This document shows, one piece after another, positions 1 through 6,543 of a DNA stretch of 6,717 nt. The stretch spans positions 1 to 6,717 of the forward strand of contig JASBTC010000255.1 in the NCBI GenBank assembly GCA_030148625.1, given 5' to 3'. The stretch is from Sphingobium sp. (GTDB taxonomy: Bacteria; Pseudomonadota; Alphaproteobacteria; Sphingomonadales; Sphingomonadaceae). The notes under the pieces were generated by a model. The model was not told the origin of the DNA, did not search any database, and worked only from the letters and a program-made list of their open reading frames with translations. Each line of letters opens with the position of its first letter. Position 1 is the first letter of the stretch. Position numbers and translations under genes: made by a program.

Positions 1-1
1 C

Positions 2-868
2 AGGGACGGCAATGTCGCGATGCCGCACGGCATCAGGGGCGATGGCGCGATGGTGCCGATGGCGTGGCAAAGCTACGACAATGCGGCGGGCGCGGGGGCG
101 GTCATCTCCAGCGCGAACGACATGGCGAAATGGCTGATGCCGCATCTGAACGCGGGCCGTGCAAATGGCGCGGCCATCCTGAAAGCCGAGACGGTCGAGG
201 AACTGCACGCGCCGCAGAATTTGCGGAGCCGCAGCCAGTTTCCGTTCGAGGCGCAGCGCGAAAACTACGCGCTGGGATGGCAGGTCGCACGCTATCGCGA
301 CACATCCTATGTCGCGCATGGCGGCGGCGTGATCGGTTTTCCCGCCTATGTCGGCATGCTGCCCGACCGGAAGATGGGCGTGGTCGTGCTCGCCAACGGC
401 TTCCAGTCGGTGCGCGACGGCTATACGCTGCACAAGGCGATCACTTTCCATGTGCTCGATCGCCTGCTGAAGGCACCCGACCGCGACTGGCGCGGCGAGG
501 CGCTGGCACGTGCCCGATCGGTCAAAGCCGCGATCGCAAAGCAGGATCAGGATCTTCTGGCCGCACGGGGGGCGGCGCCCGCCGCCCAGCCGCTCGATCT
601 TTATGCCGGATCCTATGAGGATAAGGCGGGGCGATCGGGCGTGGTCCGGGTGCGTGTCGAGGGAAGCGGACTGCGTCTGGCGTTCGAAGGCAAGGGCGCC
701 TTTTCGGCGGGGCTAGAACCCTGGAAGCCGGGCCTGTTCCGCCTGCGCGCCGAACCGAGTGTCGCCGATGTCGCCGGCCCGCAATTCGTGCCGTTCGTCA
801 CCGGCCCGGACGGCAGGATCACGACGATGACGTTGCTCGGTGCGACGTTCAAACGCATCGGCGACTAA
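2..868 (+). CDS. Serine hydrolase, beta-lactamase (class C/PBP-like) fold, 3' part only
   Basis: This is the C-terminal part of a beta-lactamase-related serine hydrolase. The reading frame is open from base 2, before the first in-frame ATG at 20, so the true start lies outside the window. The visible part begins near the 'NVAMPHG' stretch and continues through 'GAGAVISSANDMAKWL' (about 89-139), typical of class C/esterase-type members. The third active-site motif, which replaces KTG, is HGGG at 317-328, followed by 'GFPAYVGMLPDRKMGVVVLANG'. From about 590 to the stop, 'LDLYAGSYED..' begins a C-terminal beta-rich domain resembling DUF3471, often found behind this fold. The SxxK and YxN catalytic motifs should lie upstream and are not visible, so activity cannot be judged. 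Such enzymes are usually exported and cleave esters or peptides. The substrate is unknown. It lies on the same strand as the sigma-factor operon but is separated from it by a promoter-bearing gap. Confidence 0.88.
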   Translation, partial: RDGNVAMPHGIRGDGAMVPMAWQSYDNAAGAGAVISSANDMAKWLMPHLNAGRANGAAILKAETVEELHAPQNLRSRSQFPFEAQRENYALGWQVARYRDTSYVAHGGGVIGFPAYVGMLPDRKMGVVVLANGFQSVRDGYTLHKAITFHVLDRLLKAPDRDWRGEALARARSVKAAIAKQDQDLLAARGAAPAAQPLDLYAGSYEDKAGRSGVVRVRVEGSGLRLAFEGKGAFSAGLEPWKPGLFRLRAEPSVADVAGPQFVPFVTGPDGRITTMTLLGATFKRIGD

Positions 869-905
869 CGGCACTGGCCGGCTTCGGAAAAAATATATGA
901 AGCAT

Positions 906-936
906 CCGTTCGGAAGGGCGGCCTGGGCTCGTCATA
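906..936 (+). promoter_or_regulatory. Candidate ECF-sigma promoter driving the sigma/FecR operon
   Basis: CCGTTCGGA (906-914), 13 bases, then CTCGTC (928-933) and ATA. The same two blocks with the same 13-base spacing occur before the TonB receptor at 2529-2559. The CGTC core resembles -10 elements of many ECF sigma factors, and GTTCGG at 908-913 lies 16 nt before it, a normal ECF spacing. Transcription would then start at about 939-942. The inference is that the sigma factor recognises this site and activates its own operon. Confidence 0.6.
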
Positions 937-949
937 GATGACTATGACG
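930..949. promoter_or_regulatory. Inverted repeat over the -10 box of the sigma promoter (candidate operator)
   Basis: The arms CGTCATAG (930-937) and CTATGACG (942-949) are perfect 8-bp complements around the 4-base spacer ATGA. The left arm contains the proposed -10 CGTC, and the right arm covers the expected transcription start. A regulator bound here could block the promoter. The receptor promoter lacks this dyad. No regulator can be named; the sequence does not clearly match a Fur box. Confidence 0.4.
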
Positions 950-969
950 GCGATTCCGGCTCAGCGGGG

Positions 970-1488
970 GTGACACGGCCCGATCATGCGCCCGACGAGA
1001 GCGCGATCGTCGCGCTTTCGTCGCGATACCGGTCGGCGATCATGGCGTTCTTCAGCCGCCGGATCGGCGACCGCAACGATGTCGAGGATATGACGCAGGA
1101 CGTGTTCGTATCGCTCAGCCGGCGCGCCGAGCTCGATACGATCGACAATCCCGAACGCTATATCTTCCAGATCGCCGCCAACCTGCTCCGCGATCGCTTC
1201 CGGCTGAGCCGGATCAGGCCGGTGATCGAAAGCGAAGGCTATGCCGATCCCAATCACCGGCTGATCGACGAAATCTCGCCGGAGCGGGAATTGCTGGGCC
1301 GCGAGGCCTATGCCGCCTTCACCGACATGCTGCAGGAATTGCCCGAGCGCGTGCGGATGGTGTTCGTGCTGAACCGCTTTGAGGAAATGCCGGGCCGGGA
1401 GATCGCGGCCGCGCTCGGCGTGTCGCAGCGCCTTGTCGAAAAGGACATCGCCCGCGTACTGAAGCTGCTGAGGGAGCGATTGAAGTGA
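970..1488 (+). CDS. FecI-like ECF RNA polymerase sigma factor
   Basis: This 172-aa protein has the two-domain architecture and length of ECF sigma factors. Region 2 spans about residues 12-80, including 'DVEDMTQDVFVSL' (37-49), the core-binding and -10-recognition helices, and 'NPERYIFQIAANLLRDRFR'. Region 4 spans about 112-172, with 'LPERVRMVFVLNRFE' followed by the helix-turn-helix 'GREIAAALGVSQRLVEKDI' that reads the -35 element. No extra C-terminal domain is present. The start is GTG at 970: the frame has a stop at 898-900 and no other ATG or GTG in between. No clear Shine-Dalgarno precedes it, only a G run directly abutting the start. The stop overlaps the FecR start by 4 nt (GTGA), implying translational coupling. 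It is predicted to be held at the inner membrane by FecR until the receptor signals, and then to transcribe from the paired sites at 906 and 2529. Confidence 0.93.
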   Translation: MTRPDHAPDESAIVALSSRYRSAIMAFFSRRIGDRNDVEDMTQDVFVSLSRRAELDTIDNPERYIFQIAANLLRDRFRLSRIRPVIESEGYADPNHRLIDEISPERELLGREAYAAFTDMLQELPERVRMVFVLNRFEEMPGREIAAALGVSQRLVEKDIARVLKLLRERLK

Positions 1489-2513
1489 CGCCGGGATCGA
1501 ACCGACCGCCCGCCGATCCCGATGATGCGGCGATCTGGTGGGCTACCCGCCGCCAGATGGACCCGGAGCGGTTCGGCGAGGATGCGCGCTTTGCCGCCTG
1601 GCTGGCCGATCCGCGCCACGCACGGGCATGGGGTGAGATCGACACGCGCGTCGACCTGATCGGCAATTTCGCCGCACAGCCCGAGATCCGCGAGATGCGC
1701 GAAGCAGCGCTCGACATGGTCCGGACGCGCCGGCCGGATCGGCGGAGATACTGGATCGCGGGTATCGCGATGGCCGCGAGCCTGGCCGCCGGGATCGTCT
1801 GGTCCGGCGCGCCGACCGCGATCGGTCCACGGCTCCAGCAGGCGACGGCAGGCAATCGTTATGTGACCAGGGTCGGCGAGCGGCGCGAAGTCACGCTGCC
1901 GGATGGGTCGCGGGTCGCGCTCAACACGGGGTCGATCCTTGAAGTCGACTATTCCCGCGAGCGCCGCGATGTCCGGCTGCTGGCGGGGCAGGCGCTGTTC
2001 CATGTCGCCAAGGATACGGATCGCCCGTTCGTGGTGGCCGCGGGCAATCGGTTGATCACGGCGACGGGTACGGCGTTCGATGTCGAGATCAAGAAGGGTG
2101 GGGGCGTCGCGGTGCTGCTCGTCGAAGGGCATGTGCGGGTTGATGCCGCCAGTCCGGTGGGGCTGGCGCGGGTGATCCCCTGGCTCGACCGGGAGGAGCT
2201 GGAACCGGGCCAGCGGCTGGTGGCGGCGGGTGGCGACATTGTGGTGGCATCCGGCGACGTCGAGCGCGAAACCGCGTGGAACCGGGGCGTCATCATCTTC
2301 CGCGACGATCGGCTGGCGGACGCGGTCGCGGAGATCAACCGCTATTCCACGACCAGGCTGGTCGTCGAGGATCCCAAGATCGGCGGCCTGCTCGTCAGCG
2401 GCGTGTTTCCCACCGGCCGCGAAGAGGATTTCGTCGCCGCGCTCACCGCCGTCCATCCGGTCGTGGCGGACCGCCGATCGCCCGACGCGATCGCGCTGCG
2501 CGGCCGGCCATAA
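1485..2513 (+). CDS. FecR-family transmembrane anti-sigma factor / signal transducer
   Basis: This 342-aa inner-membrane protein has the FecR layout. The N-terminal cytoplasmic sigma-binding domain (about 13-55, DUF4880-like) contains 'AIWWATRR' and 'FAAWLADPRHARAWGEID'. A single membrane helix spans about 89-106, preceded by the basic stretch 'RTRRPDRRR'. The periplasmic FecR domain (about 125-220) contains 'REVTLPDGSRVALNTGS' and 'ITATGTAFDV'. The C-terminal part (about 264-340) resembles DUF4974, the STN-like segment that contacts the receptor. G195-T196 matches the conserved Gly-Thr at which related FecR proteins such as Pseudomonas FoxR self-cleave; cleavage here is inferred. The GTG start at 1485 has AGGGAG at 1471-1476 as ribosome-binding site and overlaps the sigma stop. 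Length is normal and no key segment is missing. It is expected to convert the receptor's ligand-bound state into release of the sigma factor. Confidence 0.93.
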   Translation: MTPGSNRPPADPDDAAIWWATRRQMDPERFGEDARFAAWLADPRHARAWGEIDTRVDLIGNFAAQPEIREMREAALDMVRTRRPDRRRYWIAGIAMAASLAAGIVWSGAPTAIGPRLQQATAGNRYVTRVGERREVTLPDGSRVALNTGSILEVDYSRERRDVRLLAGQALFHVAKDTDRPFVVAAGNRLITATGTAFDVEIKKGGGVAVLLVEGHVRVDAASPVGLARVIPWLDREELEPGQRLVAAGGDIVVASGDVERETAWNRGVIIFRDDRLADAVAEINRYSTTRLVVEDPKIGGLLVSGVFPTGREEDFVAALTAVHPVVADRRSPDAIALRGRP

Positions 2514-2528
2514 ATAAATCGCCAGGCG

Positions 2529-2559
2529 CCGTTCGGAGCGGCCGATTTTCCTCGTCCTA
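2529..2559 (+). promoter_or_regulatory. Candidate ECF-sigma promoter driving the TonB receptor
   Basis: CCGTTCGGA (2529-2537), 13 bases, then CTCGTC (2551-2556) and CTA. Both blocks and their spacing match the site before the sigma gene, while the 13-base spacer is largely different, as expected for a conserved bipartite promoter. Predicted transcription start is about 2562-2565, giving a leader of roughly 40 nt before the ATG at 2604. No dyad comparable to that at 930-949 is seen here. Confidence 0.6.
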
Positions 2560-2603
2560 CCAAATGGGCGGCAACAGCCGCGGGGCATGAGGGGGGACGG
2601 ACG

Positions 2604-5084
2604 ATGCACGACAGGACGATCAGGCGGATTCTCGCGGTGGCGCTGGCCGGAGGCGCGGTGACGGCGACGATGGTGCCCGCCACCGCGGCGCACGCGCAGG
2701 AGCGCGCGCGCCGCGGTTTCAACATTCCCGCACAGGACGTCGCCGCCGCGCTGGAGGAATTCGGCCGGCAGAGCGGCAAGGCGGTGATGTTCAATCGCGA
2801 CCGGCTGACCGGCGCACGATCGAGACCATTGCGCGGCAGCTATCCCGTCGACCAGGCGCTTGGCCGGCTGCTCGCGGGCACCGGGCTGACCTTCCGCGCG
2901 GTCAATGCCAATGCCTATGTCGTCGAGACGCCGGCGCCGCGCGAGATATCGGAGGAACGCGAGGGACTGGCCGCCGACATCATCATCACCGCGCAGAAGC
3001 GCCGCGAAGTGCTGAAGGAGGTTCCGCTGAGCGTCACCGCGCTTCAGGGCGAGGAGATGACGCGGCGGCAGCAGCATGGTTTCGCCGACTATGCGTCCTC
3101 GGTCCCCGGCCTGTCGCTGGAAGGGCAGGGGCCGGGCGTGACCCGCGTCACGCTGCGCGGTCTGAACGCGGGCGGCGTCGGATCGACGGTGGCGATCTAT
3201 GTCGACGAATCGCCGTTCGGATCGAGCACGGCGCTGCTCAACGGCGGATCGCTGGCGGGTGATATGGACACATGGGATCTGCAGCGGGTGGAAGTGCTGA
3301 GCGGACCGCAAGGCACGCTGTACGGCGCCAACGCCCAGGGCGGACTGATCAAGTTCGTCGCCAACACGCCCGACACCAGCGGCGTCGAGGGTGCGGCGGA
3401 GCTGAGCTGGGAAGCGATACGCGGCGGGGAATCCGGGCTCGCGGTGCGCGGCATGGTCAATGTGCCGCTGAGCGACGGCGTCGCGGTGCGTGTCAGCGGC
3501 TATGAGCAGAAGCTGCCCGGCTTCATCGACAATACGCTGCTCGGCGATCGCGACCTGAATGGCGGGCGCAAGATCGGCGGGCGCGCCGCGATCCTGCTCA
3601 AGCCGACCGAGGACCTGTCGATCGCGCTGACGGCGATGGGGCAGCAGACCAGATATGGCGGCAGCTATATCATCGATACCGATCCGGTGACGCTGGAGCC
3701 CGGCCATGGCGACCTGGTCCAGCAGCGTTACCTCAAGGAAAACATGCGGTTCCGCTATCAGAACTACAATGCGACGGCGAACTGGGATCTGGGCGCGGTC
3801 TCGCTGACGTCGACGACCAGCTATGGCGTGCTCGACGCCCGGCAGCCGATCGATTTCACCTCGATCTACGCATTGGAGCCGATCACCTATGGCGAATATC
3901 TGTCGGATATCCTGTTCGGAGAGCCACTGGCGCTGGGGCTGTTGCAGACCATCAACCTGAAGAAATTCACGCAGGAAGTGCGGCTGGCATCCACCGGATC
4001 CGGAATGCTGGAATGGCAGGTCGGTGGTTACTACACGCATGAAAAGGCCGCGCTGGACCAGCTCTTCACGGGCTATGTGCTGGGAACGCAGACGCCGTCG
4101 CCGAACCTGCCCCTGCTGCAGACGCTGACCCTGTCATCCACCTATTCCGAATATGCCGGTTTCGCGAATGTGACGCTGAAGCTGAGCCCCGCATTCGATG
4201 TGCGCGTCGGCGGCCGCTATTCCGACAACAGGCAGGATGCGCTGCAGGTGGGGGAGGGCTATTTCTTCGGCGACAATCCGATTGCGTTCACCGCCAAGTC
4301 GGTCGGCAAGGTCTTCACCTATTCGATCGCGCCGCGATGGAAAGTGAGCCGCGACCTGATGGTCTATGCGCGGGTGGCGAGCGGCTTTCGCCCCGGCGGC
4401 CCCAATATCCTGCCGCCGATGGCCGATCCCGCGGTGCCGCGCCAATATGATGCCGACACCACCACCAATTACGAAGTCGGCGTCAGATCGACCCTGTTCG
4501 GCGGCCGGCTGTCGGTCGACCTGACCGCGTTCCTCGTCGACTGGGACCATATCCAGCTGTTGCAGGTCGTGCAGAATACCGGCGTCAACGCCAATGGCGG
4601 AAAGGCGCGGAGCCAGGGCCTGGAATGGTCGATCGGCGCGGTGCCGGTGAAGGGGCTCACGCTCAAATTCGTCGGCGCCTATACCGACGCCAAGCTGACG
4701 ACATCGAGCCCGTCATCGATCGAGGCGGTCGCGGGAAGCCCGCTGCCCTTCGTTTCGAAATGGAGCCAGTCGGTCGACGCCGAATATTCGGTGCCGGTGT
4801 TTTCGGATTACAGCGCCTATATCGGCGGACGCTGGAGCTATGTCGGCGACCGATATTCGGGTTTCGACATTACGGGCCAGAAGCTGATCCCGCATTACGA
4901 CACGATCGACCTGCGCCTGGGGCTGCAGGGCAAAAGATATTCCGCCGGGCTCTATGTGAAGAATGCGGGAAATAGCCGCGGCTTGACCTCATATGGATCG
5001 GGGGCGATTGCGCCCGACGGGTTGGGCAGTGCGAGCATCGTGCAACCGCGGACCATCGGCTTCTCGCTGTCCGGTCGGTTCTGA
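2604..5084 (+). CDS. TonB-dependent outer-membrane receptor with N-terminal STN signalling domain
   Basis: This 826-aa transducer-type receptor takes up a ligand through the outer membrane using TonB energy and signals its presence. Residues 1-31 form a signal peptide with a likely cut after AHA. The STN domain (about 38-108) begins 'FNIPAQDVAAALEEFGRQSG' and ends 'NANAYVVETP'. A TonB-box-like 'DIIITAQ' lies at 125-131, followed by the plug (about 138-255) with 'VPLSVTAL', 'RVTLRGLN' and 'RVEVLSGPQGTLYGANAQGG'. The remainder is a 22-strand-type barrel ending 'GFSLSGRF' with the terminal Phe expected for outer-membrane insertion. The ATG at 2604 is supported by GAGGGGGG at 2589-2596, 7 nt upstream, and by the signal peptide. 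The STN domain together with the adjacent sigma/FecR pair indicates cell-surface signalling rather than transport alone. The ligand is unknown: ferric siderophore is the classical case, but sphingomonads use many such receptors for other compounds. Confidence 0.95.
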   Translation: MHDRTIRRILAVALAGGAVTATMVPATAAHAQERARRGFNIPAQDVAAALEEFGRQSGKAVMFNRDRLTGARSRPLRGSYPVDQALGRLLAGTGLTFRAVNANAYVVETPAPREISEEREGLAADIIITAQKRREVLKEVPLSVTALQGEEMTRRQQHGFADYASSVPGLSLEGQGPGVTRVTLRGLNAGGVGSTVAIYVDESPFGSSTALLNGGSLAGDMDTWDLQRVEVLSGPQGTLYGANAQGGLIKFVANTPDTSGVEGAAELSWEAIRGGESGLAVRGMVNVPLSDGVAVRVSGYEQKLPGFIDNTLLGDRDLNGGRKIGGRAAILLKPTEDLSIALTAMGQQTRYGGSYIIDTDPVTLEPGHGDLVQQRYLKENMRFRYQNYNATANWDLGAVSLTSTTSYGVLDARQPIDFTSIYALEPITYGEYLSDILFGEPLALGLLQTINLKKFTQEVRLASTGSGMLEWQVGGYYTHEKAALDQLFTGYVLGTQTPSPNLPLLQTLTLSSTYSEYAGFANVTLKLSPAFDVRVGGRYSDNRQDALQVGEGYFFGDNPIAFTAKSVGKVFTYSIAPRWKVSRDLMVYARVASGFRPGGPNILPPMADPAVPRQYDADTTTNYEVGVRSTLFGGRLSVDLTAFLVDWDHIQLLQVVQNTGVNANGGKARSQGLEWSIGAVPVKGLTLKFVGAYTDAKLTTSSPSSIEAVAGSPLPFVSKWSQSVDAEYSVPVFSDYSAYIGGRWSYVGDRYSGFDITGQKLIPHYDTIDLRLGLQGKRYSAGLYVKNAGNSRGLTSYGSGAIAPDGLGSASIVQPRTIGFSLSGRF

Positions 5085-5085
5085 G

Positions 5086-6111
5086 ATGCGCGGGGCGATA
5101 CGGTGGATCGGGATGATCGTGAAGTGGATTGCGATCGGGATCGCGGCGATCATCCTGATCGCACTGATCGGCGGCGCGCTGTACGAGCAATATGCGCGCC
5201 GCGACGCGGTGAAACGTTTTCCGCCGCGCGGCCAGATGGTCGATATCGGCGGGCGGCGCATCCATCTGGATTGTCGCGGCAGCGGATCTCCGACCGTCAT
5301 TCTCGAAGCCGGCCTCGACATCAACGGCTCGCTCGGCTGGTACAAGATACAGGACGAGATCGCGAAGACGACGCGGGTCTGTTCGTCGGATCGCGCCGGG
5401 ATCATGTGGAGCGATGCGCCCCCGCATGCGCAGGATGGCGATAACGCCGCGCGCGATCTTCATGCGGCACTGCGCGGTGCCGGGATCGACGGGCCGCTGG
5501 TGCTGGTCGGCCATTCGCTCGGCGGGCCCTATATGATGAATTATACGCGCCAGTTCGGCGACGACGTGAAGGGGCTGGTGTTCGTCGACGCGTCGCACCC
5601 CGATCAGATCGCGAAGCTGACGCTGCCGGGCAAGAAACCGGAATCGCCCGATCTTCCGCCCGCCCTGAGCATCATGGGCAAATTGGCCTGGACGGGGCTG
5701 TCGCGATTGCTGCCGGTGCAGGGCATGCCCGACGAGCCCAGGGCGATCACCGATGCGCGTCAGGCCTATCTCGGCCACAGCATGCAGGGTGCGATCGCCG
5801 AGATGAAAGCGCTGCCGACGATCTTCGCGCAGGGCGGGAAGTTGCGGACGCTGCGCGATCGGCCCCTCGTGGTGCTGACCGCGATGAAGCCCAATTCGCC
5901 GGCCGAGCTGAAGGAACAGGGGCTGACGCCGGCCGAAGGGCTTGCCCACCAAAAACTGTGGCAGGGGCTGCATGAGGATGAGGCAAGCTGGTCGACGAGG
6001 TCGCGGCACGAACTGGTGCCGGATGCGGGGCATTATATCCAGCTCGATAGACCCGATGTGGTCGTTCGTGCGGTGAAGGAGGTTGTTGCGGCGGTGCGGG
6101 CGGGGGCTTGA
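5086..6111 (+). CDS. Membrane-anchored alpha/beta hydrolase
   Basis: This 341-aa protein has an N-terminal hydrophobic helix (about 11-33) preceded by basic residues R2, R6 and K13, which predicts the catalytic domain faces the periplasm. The core is an alpha/beta hydrolase: 'PTVILEAGLDING' (69-81, oxyanion-hole region), 'VCSSDRAG' (98-105), the nucleophile elbow GHSLGG (142-147, Ser144), 'GLVFVDASHPDQ' (163-174) and catalytic His316 in 'AGHYIQLDRPDVV'. The acid is uncertain; D168 is a candidate because no Asp follows the later 'PLVVLTA' strand. C63 and C99 could form a disulfide. The ATG at 5086 lies one base after the receptor stop, with no strong ribosome-binding site, so coupled translation is likely; M10 (5113) is an alternative start. 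Being in the receptor transcript, it probably acts on the imported compound, for example by ester or amide cleavage. The substrate cannot be inferred. Confidence 0.88.
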   Translation: MRGAIRWIGMIVKWIAIGIAAIILIALIGGALYEQYARRDAVKRFPPRGQMVDIGGRRIHLDCRGSGSPTVILEAGLDINGSLGWYKIQDEIAKTTRVCSSDRAGIMWSDAPPHAQDGDNAARDLHAALRGAGIDGPLVLVGHSLGGPYMMNYTRQFGDDVKGLVFVDASHPDQIAKLTLPGKKPESPDLPPALSIMGKLAWTGLSRLLPVQGMPDEPRAITDARQAYLGHSMQGAIAEMKALPTIFAQGGKLRTLRDRPLVVLTAMKPNSPAELKEQGLTPAEGLAHQKLWQGLHEDEASWSTRSRHELVPDAGHYIQLDRPDVVVRAVKEVVAAVRAGA

Positions 6112-6120
6112 TCGAGTCAG

Positions 6121-6146
6121 CCCCCCTCCCGCTTGCGGGAGGGGGG
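6121..6146. repeat. Perfect palindrome between convergent genes, dispersed-repeat type
   Basis: The arms CCCCCCTCCCGC (6121-6132) and GCGGGAGGGGGG (6135-6146) are perfect 12-bp complements around TT. In RNA the loop would open to CTTG or larger. It lies 9 nt after the hydrolase stop and 10 nt from the end of the opposite-strand gene, so it could halt transcription from both sides. No T-run follows on either strand, so it is not a textbook intrinsic terminator. From memory, very similar CCCTCCCGC-TT-GCGGGAGGG palindromes are scattered between genes in sphingomonad genomes. Confidence 0.75.
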
Positions 6147-6156
6147 AGTCGTTGGA

Positions 6157-6543
6157 TCACCGACGGTTCAGCGCCACGGCGGCGCGGATCAGGGTTTTCA
6201 GGGCGTCCTCGTCGATGGTCTCGCCTTCGCGGAAATCGATGGCGCGGCGGACATTGCCCTCCAGGCTGGAGTTGAACAGGCGCGACGGGTCGTCGAGGGC
6301 GGCGCCCTTGGCGAAGGTCATCTTGACGACGGCCTTGTAGGTTTCGCCGGTGCAGACCATGCCGTCATGATACCAGACCGGCACGCCGCGCCATTTCCAG
6401 TCCTCGACCATGTCGGGATCGGCCTGCAGGATCAGGGCGCGGATCCGGGCGAGCATCTCGCCACGCCAGTCGCCGAGTTCCGCGATGCGCGCGTCGATGC
6501 GTTCGGACGGGGATGGTCCGTCCGGCGATGCGGTTTTGCTCAT
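6157..6543 (-). CDS. DUF1801 domain-containing protein
   Basis: This small soluble protein of 128 aa has no signal peptide or membrane helix. It matches the DUF1801 pattern: 'DWRGEMLARIRALILQADPDM' (25-45), 'EDWKWRGVPVWYHDG' (47-61), 'YKAVVKMTFAKGAAL' (69-83), 'LFNSSLEG' (89-96) and 'RRAIDFREGETIDEDALKTLI' (99-119). Members are short single-domain proteins of unknown biochemical role. The start at 6543 is chosen because AAGGAAA at 6557-6551 lies 7 nt upstream and the family domain begins just after. An upstream ATG at 6624 would add 27 residues of repeat-like, low-complexity origin. The gene is convergent with the signalling and hydrolase genes, so no functional link is implied. Confidence 0.85.
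   Translation of the reverse strand: MSKTASPDGPSPSERIDARIAELGDWRGEMLARIRALILQADPDMVEDWKWRGVPVWYHDGMVCTGETYKAVVKMTFAKGAALDDPSRLFNSSLEGNVRRAIDFREGETIDEDALKTLIRAAVALNRR

Noticed and set aside
942..972. A divergent promoter on the minus strand, because the dyad also places CGTC on that strand
   Set aside because: No GTTCGG-like block lies about 22 nt upstream on the minus strand, and no leftward gene follows; the region to the left is the hydrolase on the plus strand.
1308..4040. A 910-codon open frame on the minus strand
   Set aside because: It lies entirely opposite the sigma, FecR and receptor genes, has Arg/His/Gln-rich composition typical of the antisense of GC-biased genes, and shows no recognisable domain.
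4993..5085. A 31-residue upstream extension of the alpha/beta hydrolase
   Set aside because: It overlaps the receptor's conserved C-terminal strands, and the basic-plus-hydrophobic anchor begins naturally at the ATG at 5086.
4870..6033. A 387-codon minus-strand frame opposite the receptor end and alpha/beta hydrolase
   Set aside because: The plus strand here carries clear catalytic and barrel motifs; the minus-strand translation is Arg/Pro/His-rich with no domain pattern.
970..6111. A lasso-peptide locus, since FecI/FecR/TonB sets accompany them in related bacteria
   Set aside because: No precursor peptide, no maturation enzymes and no long S9-type isopeptidase are present in the window; the hydrolase here is a short single-domain type.
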